Assembly: GCF_932294415.1 (NCBI RefSeq)
Contig: NC_065541.1
Span: forward strand, 51,314,290-51,378,289
Length of the DNA stretch: 64,000 nt
Direction: 5' to 3'
Origin: Quercus robur
Taxonomy: Eukaryota > Streptophyta > Magnoliopsida > Fagales > Fagaceae
Shown here: one piece after another, positions 23,794 to 35,600 of the stretch
How positions within the stretch are numbered: the first letter of the stretch is position 1
How the letters are laid out: each line of letters starts with the position of its first letter
Notes under the pieces: model-generated
Databases searched by the model: none
What the model saw: only the letters and a program-made list of their open reading frames with translations
What the model was told of the DNA's origin: nothing
Position numbers and translations under genes: made by a program

Positions 23794-24965
23794 TCAAGCA
23801 GTCATCTCATCATCACTGGAAGAGCTAGCACCATTGTCCTCATCAACATCATTACTACCAGAGCCATTATCATTCTCATCCTCTGAAGCCAGTGGAGATG
23901 GAGAAGAAGAAGCAGTAAAACCACCCATGACAGCCTGTCGTCGTGTGATACGACCAACACGGGTGCTAACCTGACACAACTCATCACTTAGAGTGTCAAG
24001 GCGAGCATCCATGCACATAAGTTGTGCCATGATGGCCTCGAAAGTCACTCCACTCACAAAAGAAGGAACAGAGGTGGATGGAGCGGAAGAAGCTAAAGGA
24101 GTCACCGTCTCAATCCATGGCCGCCTCAGTTAAAGCTAGGTCTCACTCCGTCTAACAGTAGCAGCGTCTATAACACACATAACCGTAAAATAAGGAGACT
24201 CGGGATAGGAGACAGAAAAATGGTGAAGAAGCCTCGTGATAGCTGAAGGAAAAATGAGCTTATCACAAGTCGTCGTATCCTTATAGACATCTATAAGGGA
24301 AAGGATGAAGTGAGAGGGAAAATCTATGGTAAGCCTCTCAAGAAAGGACAACAAAAATTGAGCACGAGGCTCTGTGATAGAGTTATAGTGAGACAAAGGA
24401 TGAAGAACAAATGTCATCACCATGTTAAGAAACCTCGGACCTTTTGCAAAGTCCGAGCAAAGGGTGTTTTGACGGTCACCCCAAGAAGAAGGTGTCTCAT
24501 AGAAAAAAAAAGAGCCGAGAGTTCGTCTTTGGACACAGTCCTCATACGATCGCAGCCAAGGTAGTTAGGATGCGCTACCCTAGGAACATGTAGCACCTCG
24601 GATAAAACATTCGGAGTGACTACGATGCGCATACCTTGAATGCGAGTGATAAAATAAGGTACTGGATAGTCGAATCTGTGCATGTTGGAGTAGAACTCCT
24701 GTATGATCACGAAAGGACAAGTGATCAGGATGCCACACAGTGATTCCTAACCCTTACTGTAGATGACAGTGGGAAAGTTAGTATCGAAAAAGTCCGATAG
24801 AATGACTTGGCGTTCCGAATGAATGTCGCATCGTGAAAAGTTCTCCGAGAAGTCCGACTTGGCCTTCTCATCATGGAATCTAACATGGGAGGGGGTAGAA
24901 TCAGAGGAAGATTCCCCAGAACGAAGAGAGTTCTGGGACAAAGCAGATTTACGCTTAGGTGCCAT
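23794..24965 (-). pseudogene. Second ORF of family A, plant 'Transposase_32'-type domain protein
   Basis: ATG 24965 begins a basic, Ser-rich N-terminus (MAPKRKSALSQNSLRSGE). A TAG at 24747-24749 interrupts the frame just before the domain, which shows EFYSNMHRFDYPVPYFITRI, the RIQG motif, LHVPRVAHPNYLGC and SKDEL. A homopolymer at 24503-24511 shifts the frame; the correct frame resumes at MVMTFVLHPLSHYN and carries FPSHFILSLIDVYKDT and LIFPSAITRLL. A TAG (24136-24138) and a TAA precede the C-terminal part with a helix (MAQLMCMDARLDTLSDEL) and an acidic Ser/Asp tail ending at 23794. The EFY...N...RG pattern fits Pfam Transposase_32, known only from plant mobile elements and without a proven activity. 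It is the most complete family A version; the copy at 1966-2462 lacks the middle. Confidence 0.78.
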
Positions 24966-25495
24966 GGAGCAAGCTAACACATAGAAAGAGAGAGAGACAA
25001 ATAAAAAAGCACCAACACAGATCAATATAAGAATATAAAGAAATGAAGGTTCGTATGCATGAAAAATGCATGAGCATGTGATATTCAATAGTAAAAACAT
25101 TATGGGCTCAGCCCAATCCAATCCTACCAGCACACATGAATTCAACATATATAGTACACATCTATAATGCATGAAAATAAAGTTAAAATGCAAATGTAAT
25201 GCAATGCATGAACATTTAGGATCATTTGAACAAAACCCATCCCAAAAATTTTGCAAAAACTTCTTTAATTTTGAAAAACCCCAAAAGTTAGGTCACAAAA
25301 GATGAAATGCATGATAAATAAATGAATAAGAGACATATTAGAGGAAGAAAATGCTATTGAGACCAAAGAACACTTAGGGAAGAGGTTTGGAGTGAGAGAG
25401 AAGAGTTTGGGAAGGTGAGAAGACAGAAAGGATCAAAAGAGATCGAGAAAAATGAAGTAGAAATTGCGCTGACTCTTTATATAGAAATCCATAAT

Positions 25496-25775
25496 TCTCG
25501 ATAGATCGAGAGGTATCGAAAGGTGTCAAGATATAAAGTTCGACAAATACATCTATCGAGAAGCTATCCAAATGTGTCCACAACAAAAGGGGCTCGATGG
25601 ATCGAGAAGCTATCGAGCATACAGAAACTTCCTCGATGGATCGAGAAGCTATCGAGACAAATTCTCAAAAAGCTCGATGGATCGAAAATACGATAGCAGC
25701 TATCGAGAAAAGAAGCTGAAGAACTCGGTAGATAGCCTAGCTATCGAGAGGTGTCCAACAACTGTCGAGATTGTT
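25496..25775. repeat. Array of CTCGATGGATCGAGAAGC motifs (family A copy 2)
   Basis: Six units of the form CTCGAT(A/G)GATCGAG followed by AAGCTATCGAG occur within 280 bp. Three consecutive units (about 25590-25690) are nearly identical. The halves are mutually inverted, so each unit can fold on itself. It occupies the same place as 3009-3262 in the sister element and shares the motif with this family's LTRs. Confidence 0.82.
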
Positions 25776-26150
25776 TAAAATAGTTTTTCAAATAAGAGAA
25801 AAACACAGAAATGAATGCAATCAAGCATGCAACATAACCAAAGATCCAAACAACATTTTAAGCTCTCAAAAACATCTCTCATCAAGAAAAATGTCAAGCA
25901 TTTAGATCCAAAACACACACATACACATTAAACGAGTTTAACTAATTTTATATTTCAAAAACAAGTCTAGAAAGTTTAGTGAGTATACATTAACACATGT
26001 ATTCCTTATGATAGCCAAATCACATTGTACCTGCACATGTATCAAGAGCAACAAAGAATATTGTGTGTTATATGTGAAAAACACCACAAGATTGCATGAG
26101 TGTCTACATGTTATGACGATTTGAGATATGAGAAAATCATTTTAACTCAC

Positions 26151-26349
26151 ACACAATCATGACTACTTGATGGGGACTATCATCTGCAAGGTACATCTTA
26201 TAACTCTCACATCTCCTAGAAAACACGCTTACAATCATTTTGATTCTTTTTGCTTTTAACACAATCATAACTGCTTGATGGGGACTATCACCTACGAGGT
26301 ACATCTTATAACTCCCACATCTCCTAGAAAACATGTTTGCAATCATTTC
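26151..26349. repeat. ~109-bp tandem duplication in family A copy 2
   Basis: The segment from ACACAATCATGACTACTTGA to AACACGCTTACAATCATTTT is followed by a second, slightly diverged copy ending directly at the truncated 3' end of gag (26343). Copy 1 of the family has the segment once, near 4085-4180, about 0.6 kb away from its gag end. Confidence 0.85.
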
Positions 26350-27636
26350 TTAGCCAAGAAGTTGTTCTCAAATCGTAGTGCTTCAATGGTCTGATTGGCT
26401 TCATCAAACTTTATGGAAAGCTCTTCTCGATCAAGTTCCACATCACTCAGCTTCTTGGGCCAGCCTATATAATTTCTCATGCTTCTCAGAAACTTTATAC
26501 AACTTTTCATAGGTTGTATGGATAACATCTTGATCATCCATTTTCTCAAACTTAGAGTCCACCAAGTCCACTTCATCATCCACATCTTCAACAATTCCCT
26601 CAATAGGATTTACAGTGGCAGTGAAGGCATTTAGGATTCCATCATTTTTATTGTCTAAATCATCCTCAAGCTCGATGTCGCTCAAAGTAGCAGCAAGTAT
26701 CTTACTTTTCCTAATGGTCTTGAGATATGTAGGGCACTCTTGTTTCATGTGACCGAAACCTTGACACCCAAAACACTTTGGTCCTAAGGGAACAATGTAC
26801 TGATTGCCATCCCTAGCATCTGTCTTTCCTTTGTCTTAGTTCTTGAACTGAGACGAAACAAATTGCTTGCGGTCTTTGTCAAATCCTTTGGCATTAACAT
26901 TCTTCATAAATTTTTTGAATTGCCTAATGATATAGGATTTCATCTTAGACTCTTCATCGTCTGAAGACTCATCAATGTCACTACTCTTAGCTTTCAAAGT
27001 CATGCTCTTACCCTTACTAGATTTCCTAATCCTTGTCAAACCCAACTCATAGGTCTGCAGATTGTTAACCAACTCTATCAAAGGAATTTTGTCAATATCC
27101 TTTGATTCCTCAATCGCAGTGATATTGGCATAAAATCTCTCGAGTAGAGATCTGAGCACTTTTCTAACAATCTTAGGTTCAGGAATGGTTTCTTCAAGAT
27201 TAATGGTTAAGTTCACTATGTCCTTAAGCTTGGCATAGAACTCATCAAATGACTCATCCTCCTCCATCTCAATCTCTTCGAAACTTGTAGTAAGCCTCTG
27301 AAATTTCGAATCCTTAACAACCTTAGTTCCTTCATAGGTTGTCTGGAGGATGGTCTATGCTTCCTTAGTAGTTTCAGTAGAGGATATCTTTTTGAACTCC
27401 TCTTTTGTGACCGCATTGAATAACGCATTCAATGCCCTGCTGTTGAAGTTAGCTACCTTGATCTTAGCATCATCCCAATCAGCCGGCACTTCCTTAGGCT
27501 TGATCCAGCCTATCTCTACAACTTGCCACACTTTCTTATCTAATGACTACAAGAAAGCTCTCATGCATACTTTCCAGTATACATAGTTAGTGCCATCAAA
27601 TAAAGGAGGTATAATAAGAGACTGTCCTCTATCCAT
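26343..27636 (-). pseudogene. Copia-type gag of family A copy 2, truncated
   Basis: ATG 27636 follows the primer site. The copia-type gag fold is clear (YVYWKVCMRAF, NFNSRALNALFNAV, ESFDEFYAKLKDI), then a CCHC knuckle CFGCQGFGHMKQEC and a charged coiled-coil part. Stops: TAG after MRAFL, TAG after TTKEA, and TAA after SSQFKN (26836-26838) where copy 1 keeps CAA. The first two are at the same codons as two of the four stops in copy 1. A frameshift lies near 26455. The frame ends in the doubled segment; the second zinc knuckle of copy 1 is missing. No protease or other pol domain. Confidence 0.87.
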
Positions 27637-27690
27637 GACAAATAGGGGTCAATGAATCACACAGCAAAGATTAAAACCTAATCAGAATGT

Positions 27691-27706
27691 GCCTACTCTG
27701 ATACCA
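27691..27706 (-). other. tRNA-Met primer binding site, family A copy 2
   Basis: Minus-strand TGGTATCAGAGTAGGC lies two bases from the LTR. It differs by one base in the first 12 from the complement of the initiator tRNA-Met 3' end. Confidence 0.85.
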
Positions 27707-27708
27707 CT

Positions 27709-28683
27709 TGATAGGCCAAGATTGTATTGACCCCTTGTGATAAATTAACCAATTAATTAGCCAAGTGAATTAATTAACATGCAATACGCGTGGTAGCACA
27801 AGCAAATCACCAACTAAGTTAATATACAGTGGAAAATAAAGTTGACATGGTGATTTGTTTTCAAATGGAGAAAACCTATACGGCAAAAACCCAACCGGGT
27901 GATTTTAAGATCACCATTCCCGAGAATCTACTATTATAACAACAAGCGGTTACAAGTAAAGGAATCACAGTACCTTATAGCAACCTACAGTTGAACTTGT
28001 TCTATAATGACAATCTCTCCTTTTTAACGCATAGTTCCTAGTAATGACTAACCAATCGATGCACAGATCTCAGTACGTGGCTTACATACCAACTTGAGAA
28101 AGATGTTGGCTACGAAGTTCTTCAGTTCATCACACCGATGAAGATCACGAAGTTCCTTGGTTACAAAACCCTACGGTGTACAAACACAGCAGCTTCTTGA
28201 AGAAAAAGATGAACTAGGGCATATGTCTCTGGATCACAATATGCTTGTAAAAAACATTTGCATCAAGTTGCACTCACTTGCATCATCTATGACGTCCCTT
28301 AAAATAATCCTTATATATGTTTAGGGTTGTGAGAAAAAAAATCATGAACATGTATACATAGATTGGTGTGAAATCAGAACTAAAAATTTGACTTTTTAAA
28401 ATCTCGATAGATACCCTATATATCGAGCAGCTGTCAAGTATCAGGGTTAAACAGTCTTTTAAACCTCAATAGATACTAGCTGTTGAGCTTTAAAATCTAG
28501 CACTTCTTCACTTAATTCTTGAACAAACTTGCATGGCTTTAACACTTGAACTTGGAATCTTGTTCCTTGAAGTATTAAACACATCCTAGATCTACCCAAT
28601 TACAAGTAAAGTGCATTTTATCAAAGGATTAGTCAATTCTATAATGACATATGTTCCTAACATGATTCACATATGTCCTAATA
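27709..28683 (-). repeat. 5' LTR of family A copy 2
   Basis: 975 bp, collinear with 22234-23241. TATATAAGG on the minus strand near 28308-28316. CTCGATAGAT motif cluster at 28400-28500. Right terminal CA changed to TA. Confidence 0.91.
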
Positions 28684-29682
28684 AATATAAAAGGAAACAC
28701 AATCAAACAAATATATTAAAAAATGAAAGGATAACAAATAAACAAACACAAAATGAAAAATATCACAAACAACCCAAACATGGCAAAAAGACTCAAACAA
28801 ACATGGAAAATAATTAAACACAATTGACTAACCTAAACAAAGTCAAACAAAATCAAAGAACATATGAAAAATGATTAAAACAATAAAAATAATATTTTTG
28901 TCAAATTTAAGTTCGAAGTGCGTATGCATACTCAACTATGCATACGCATGATCGAAACAATGCGCACGCATACTCAATGATACATACGCATCCTTTAGCA
29001 CAGAAACGATAAATCACATTGTTATAGATTTAATAAAACAAAGATATAGCATGTGAAATCAAATAAGTGTGTTAGAAACCCTAAACACTAAACTAACATG
29101 AAGTAAATAAAACAAACACCAATAGAAGCAAATAAACATGAAACAAAATCAAATAAGTATACTAAACTAACATAAAATTAATAAACATGTTAAACTTTAC
29201 ATAAAACCAAAATAATAAAACAAAAACAACAAAAACAGATTATAATCAGCCCAAAATCATATTAACACATATCAAAAGAATTAAGATCAACAAACAAATC
29301 AAATAAAACAAATATAAAACTATGTTAAGAAACTCATGTAAATCCTATTAAACAAAGAAAGAATTCATGGGAAGAACACTCACCTTGCTTAAGATTATGA
29401 GTTTGCGATTATTTAACCAGCTCCTAAGTGCCTACAACACACAAATTAGATTGAGGGAATAAGAATAATTGAAAAACGCAACAATAGTTAGTAATTACAA
29501 CTCAAGAACATAAGGTTTTAAGAAATCCAATTAGGAACAAGTTTCTGCCTTAGTTTTGTGTTAGAAAAAGGTTTTGAATTTCTATTGTGAACTCTTTAAT
29601 TACCCTTGATTGACATATGTCAAGATCATCATTGGGGCCGGGGACCAAAATTTAATAACATGTACAAAATGAGGTGTCTACA
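28684..29682 (-). repeat. Gypsy-type LTR fragment, right part of an interrupted copy
   Basis: On the minus strand it begins TGTAGACACCTCATTTTG, the typical start of Tat/Ogre-type Gypsy LTRs, at 29682. It is A-rich and non-coding and runs to the insertion point at 28684. At 28920-28947 it has a perfect inverted repeat (GCGTATGCAT / ATGCATACGC, 8-base loop). With 22030-22233 it would form one LTR of at least 1.2 kb. Confidence 0.55.
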
Positions 29683-30046
29683 TTACACAAAATTAATTCC
29701 CTTACTTGTCATCATTCCATTTAGAAATATGCTAGAGATTCAAACTATTATAAACTTTTCTGTTCTACACAACAAGATGATAATGTCATTGCATCCCTCA
29801 ACATACAACAAAGAAACAAAGTTTGAAATAATGAAGAAAAAACAAACTGACAATGTCTTCTTCTTTTTTTCTTGTTATTTTTTTATTTTTTATTTTTTTT
29901 GAAAAGATTGACACAAACAATTAGATTTGTAAAACCGAACTTAAAAGAAAGAAACGATAAAGATTCCAATGCTATTGCAGCCATTTTTGAATGATAGGAC
30001 GAATAGAATGGTTGGGGAAGAATATTTACAGTGTGCAAACTTAGAA
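29683..30046. other. 3' flank of the kinase gene
   Basis: No gene. It should contain the 3' UTR of the minus-strand kinase. From about 30018 the sequence matches the flank of the second kinase copy (from about 52014). Confidence 0.5.
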
Positions 30047-32630
30047 TCATTCTGCGTGAAGTGTCATGCCTACTAGTCCAGCCGTCTCTTCAAAGCCTTG
30101 TACTACCAACATTGGTTCAAGTAAACTCTTGACATGATCTGACCCAAGGACTGGCCGATTCTTTCGGTACTTGTCACAACACTTCAAGGCCAATTGAGCA
30201 ATGTTTTGAGCAATCTCAATTGGCCAGTCTCCAGCCAAAGGATCCAAGCGGGATGACAAATTTTCAGTATCTATGACAACTTGCATTTCCATTGCTATCG
30301 TGAGGTCTGGTCTCTGCCCAGTCAACAATTGTAGTAATATGAGTCCAAACGAGTAAACATCTGACTTCCTAGTAAGCTTTCCTGAAACAAGGAACTCAGG
30401 ATCCATGTAAGGAACAGTGCCCATTGGTTGAGTAAGATGACATAGTGTTGTGTCGTTGCCTGAACTTCTTTCATGGCATAATATACGGCATATTCCAAAG
30501 TCACTAAGTTTACTCACAAAGTTTGCATCGAGAAGGATATTAGAGGGTTTCAAATCACCATGTACTATGCTGTGAGGTTTTCTAGAATGAAGATAAACGA
30601 GGACAGAGCACAACTCTATTGCGATGCGTATTCGAGTCTGCCATGGTAATGGAGGACTTTTGTTCTTGCAGTTGAGCCAATCTTCAAGGCTTCCATTGGG
30701 GAGATACTCGTAGATAAGCGTAAAAGTTTCCAAACAACATCCAATAAGTCTGACTAGATTGGGATGCCTCAGCTGACTCAACGCACGAACCTGATATACA
30801 ACCAACTAATCAGAAAGAAAGCCAAAGTAGTCACCTTATGCGTATTATACAAGCACAAGCCATGAATTTAGACGTGCAAATTAAAGTGCACGATCCAACA
30901 AGTACCGTGGTACTATCATACAATAAATAACCACGTAAGGTTGTAATTGGATGATAAGAGATTTTGTAATATCCGAGCACCACTATTCAACTTTGTCACA
31001 TTCTATAGGCTACAATCTACAGATAATTTTGTAACGTAATTATATATACCAACATAGTATAATACAGCATGACAGAATCTAGTTACAGATAAAATGCTTC
31101 AGTGAATTGTACTTAAAATAAAAAATAAAAATAAAAAGTATATATATATAAACCCTAATGATCTAGTATATATGCAGAGAAAAATTACATGCAAGCATGC
31201 CAGATACAGTAGTTAAAGCCTTAAAAGGGGGATAAGTCTACACTCTCAATAATTTAAAGGGCAACTATTATACAGGTAATAGTTTAAGGGAGTAAATATG
31301 TATTTTCATAGTTTAGAAGGGTAAATATAAAAAATTATAATTTAGAGAGTAAAGTGTAATTTTCCCACAAAATTGACATATTCTTTCATTTAAGATATCA
31401 ATTAAGATCATAATATAGTAAACAGCTTCACAAAAGCACCAAACTAGAAAACCATACCAATCTTGCCCTAATATTGACATCATATATAGCCAAAAGCCAA
31501 ATAAATCTTTAACTACATAAATTATTCGACTGATTCTCAAATGAACACACAAATTAACCTCCATTTCGAATTGTAAGGGGCCTTGGTTGCCATTAGATTG
31601 TAGCGTCTTTATAGCAACTTGGGCTTGACCCAGGAGACCTTTATAAACGTTCCCATATCCTCCTCGTCCAATTATAAGGGATTCATCAAAGCCTTGAGTA
31701 GCTTCTTCAATCTCGGAGAGAAAGAACTTAGGCACTTGTCTAGAGGCCTCTACTTGTTTTCTTCTAAGCCCTTCAGCTTCTTGCAATGCATTGTCACGCT
31801 CAATCTGCAACTCATCTCTCTTTTTTTCTAACTCTTCATTTTGGCTCTTTAATAATATATTTTCTTTATTGGCAATCCGAAGTTCTTCCATCATTTGGTC
31901 TTTCAGATTCTTCAACTTTTCAAGTTCTTCTCTCTCTTTCACTAGTGCTTCCTCAACTTCTTTCCTTTGTTTCACCTCTTCTTGGAACTGTTGATTGGGT
32001 TATCAAAACTTTGAGTAAGAATTTGAACCTTTTATCGTTTACAGTGGTATAATTTTCAAGCATATAGTTCATATGATAGTATAAGGTGTGCTACGTGTTG
32101 AGTATTCTACTCAGTACCAAGAAGAAATTTGTGATGCATCGTTTTAAAAATATTTAATAATAACTTATTTTATGTACCATGTATCCTACTTATTATGCAC
32201 AATAATATTTATCAACTTCAAATATATTATATGTCATTAGAGAAAGAGAATAATCAACAATATGAACCACTGGATTGAGTGAATAACAAATATTTATTTA
32301 TTTTTTTAATTTAAGTGCACTATTATCTTTTAAATTCCTCTTTAAAAGAATATATTTTAATTGCATGTAATCAAAATTGATTTCATCTTTTGTTGTATTT
32401 AGTTTGTCAAAACAACTAAATTTGAGCAAGAATATCATATTCCAAATTAATTATTTCTTATATAAATCTTATAAAAATATTTTAAATAATGTAATAAAAT
32501 TTTTAAGATTTATATAATTAAAATTGTGAACCTTAGATTACTAAGAATAAAGTTCCTTCTTTTATGGATATAGATATTAGTTGTAATCCATGTACTGCAC
32601 GGGAATTAAAGTTTAACATAATTAATATGA
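30018..32630. repeat. Segmental duplication, copy 1 (kinase 3' part)
   Basis: This block aligns with 52014-54852: 3' flank, last exon, intron 7, exon 7 and about 640 bp of intron 6. The match in copy 2 stops exactly at the Gypsy LTR boundary (54854). Confidence 0.85.
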
Positions 32631-35600
32631 TTTTTTTTTCTTTTTTTAATGTGGTATTTGTTAATTATAGTAGTTATTAATAGACATTTTTCATGTTCCT
32701 TTTGTATTGCCAACCCTTCCTCAAATTCTTTTTTTTTTCCCTCTCTTCTTAGGTCTGTTGATTGGATTATTAGAAATTGAGTCCGAATTTAGTATGTATG
32801 GGATATAAAACTCATGTTTTATACCATCCAAAAATTGTCATATCAGTTTTTTACTTAAAACTCAAAACATTCTATCATACATAATAACATTTCAATAAAC
32901 TCTCAGCTAAGTAAGATTTTCAATGGGTATTAGAATTAATTGAGTGTGATTATGTTTATTCTTTAATATGTAATATGATAATATAACATGCTGAAATTGG
33001 AAAGATAAAACTTAGATTTTACACCGCATCCTTATTAAATTTAATCTCTTAAAAATTTGAGTAAAATTTTGGACATTTTTAATTTTACATTGCATACTTT
33101 TCAAGAATAGTACATAGTCAACTATTGTATCTATTTGACTTTGTTGTATATCTATTTAAACCTCTTTTTTTCTATTCACAAAAGTACTTAACCAACTGTC
33201 AGTTTTTTTAAAACCTTCTCCTCTCTCTCAAGTGTGTGTGTTAAAAATATTTAATATTCTCAAAAGAAAAAACAGTGAGTTAATCCCACATTGAAAAATG
33301 AGTATGAGTTAAAGAAGTTTAAAGTCAGTGTTTTGTATCAAAGAGTTAGGCCCTTTTAGATATACACCACTGTCAATTTCTTTAAGACCTTCTATTTTCT
33401 CTCCCCGTATATGTGTGTCAAAAATACTTAGTATTTTCAAAAAAAAAAAAAAAAATTAACAAATAAACAAATAAGCAATGAACAAAAAGTGCGATCAGCA
33501 AAATTTGGCATCTAAATGCACTTTAAAATCTTTACCATGCGTGTGGTCTCAAGCAATTCTCTTTGGGCTTGTCGACGCATCTGTGCCTCAGTTCCAGCCT
33601 CTTCTATCACTTGTAGTAGAAGTTTCTCATAAAGAGATACATCCTGTTAGGATTTATGGTGATTGATCACGTGAATAACTTTGAAGTGACTTCAGGAAAG
33701 GATAATATCTATTACATACAAAACACAACACTGCGAATGAATGCTTTGCACATACCACTGCACTGCGAGATCCAATAGATGAGTATATTGATGTTGTACT
33801 TGCACTTGAAGTCAATGTCGGACTTGGTTGCAATAATGAAGATGCAGAAGGGCTTGCTGAATTAGTTGAAGCTGAAGAAATTGGGCTTAAGTCTAACCCA
33901 TTCGCATTCCACAAAGCCAGTGTTAAATCATCCACTTTTTGGGGAGGGAATGACGGGCAAGCAGAACCTGGACTAATGATTGATCCATCCCATTCATCAA
34001 AATTCCCAATCCCTTCTACCACTACATCCAACTTGTTCTTTGGAGATGAACACTCTTCTATACTTTCGTTGATAAGAAAATCCATCATTCTCTTTCCACC
34101 ATTTTCCCTTTCATTACCCAGCGTAACAGAATTTGATCTCAAGCAATTTGATGGTACAGCTTTAGTGATGTCCCCATTATGTCCCAAATTTACAGAATTT
34201 GATATCGAGTGGTTTGATGCTTCAGATTCAGTGTTGTCACTATCATGCTCCCAAGTAATAGATCGTGGTATCAAGTGCTTTGCTTGTCCATTTTTAGTGT
34301 CCGAACTTGCTTTTTCCTCCCTATTTTGATACTTGCATTAGTGATAAGATTAAGCTATTATTAAGTACGATAAATGTCAAAGTTTGAAATATTGTAGAAT
34401 GAAACATAAAGAATACGTAAGAAAGAAAGAACGGAAGCGATCAATGCCGTTCGGTCATATAGAACTCTACGTCCACACCACCAAAAGCCAAATGGCTAAA
34501 TCTTGAATTCACTTAATTGATGACACATTACAGAAGTGCCCATATTTATAATGACATTTATAGAATTTAAAAATAAGTCAGCTATCAATTTATTATATGG
34601 ATATTCTGATTTTTAATTTCATATTAGATTATCCAATCTTCTAATTTACTCAAAGCAATCAATTCCTTGATTTTTATCTTCAACTTGTGCAAAGTAAATC
34701 ATAATTATAAGCCCAACAATCTCCCTCAAGTTGTGTATGAATTTTTTATGAAATGCACAACTTGTAGAAACTGAATCCAAAATGTCTTCCTAATTTTTTG
34801 TTTCTCTATTTCTTTTTTGGAGTAGAATAAAATTAACAGACAAAATTGAAACTTGGTATGAACCAATGTAGGTGCTCAACAGAACATAAAGATAACAACA
34901 CTATTAAAATGGCAACTCTCAATCAATAACTGCAAAAATATTTCTTATGAAAATGTCACTATAATGTTGATGTGATGAAATCTATTGCTATGAAGCAATG
35001 TATTAAGTTTAGTTTATAAGCCTTACTAGTCATGATCATCAACTGACAGTTACTTTACCAAATATAATTAACAACCCCGTTAAGCAAACCTGGTATAAAT
35101 AAGGCGACTGTTGCAGATAAATAGTATGCGACAGGAAAGGGGTGCTCGTTTGCACACATATTTAGCTTTCTTAGACCTGAGGCTCATCTTCCTGCATTAT
35201 GAAGTGATGTTAATACTTTTAACGATATGCTGAGCTCTCCAATATCATATAGCAATCATTGATGTTAAATCATATAGAGGCATAGAATACTTAGATCATC
35301 AGGAACATGATAACTTAATTAAAACCAAAATCTCAACAAACAAGGAAGCAGATTGGGAAACACCCCATTCGACACCTAAAATGATAAAGCCATCTATGGA
35401 GGGAGTTCTATTAACTAACTGTACCTATCAATAAATGCAGAATTATAAAAAATAAAATAAAATAAAAAAGCATATCAAAATTTTATGGTATATTTATTCA
35501 TGATTTGTTTCAATCTTTTTTTATCAAGGAAAAGATTTATGGACAAAATTTAGCTACAAAATTAGTTGTAGTCTAAAACTACAATCTTACTCAAACTACA

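Larger units (their letters stand above)
22234..28683 (-). mobile_element. gag-only LTR retrotransposon, family A copy 2 (TR-GAG-like)
   Basis: LTRs are 22234-23241 and 27709-28683, flanked by the perfect duplication AATAT (22229-22233 and 28684-28688). The last dinucleotide of the right LTR is TA where CA is expected. Minus-strand order: 5' LTR, tRNA-Met primer site, gag with stops, a doubled ~109-bp segment, the TCGATGGATCGAG array, the second ORF, several purine runs, 3' LTR. There are no pol domains. It is inserted in an older Gypsy-type LTR. Confidence 0.93.

Noticed and set aside
31786-32052. Plus-strand Ser/Phe-rich frames over kinase exon 7 (also at 53954)
   Set aside because: Complement of the coiled-coil coding sequence in both kinase copies.
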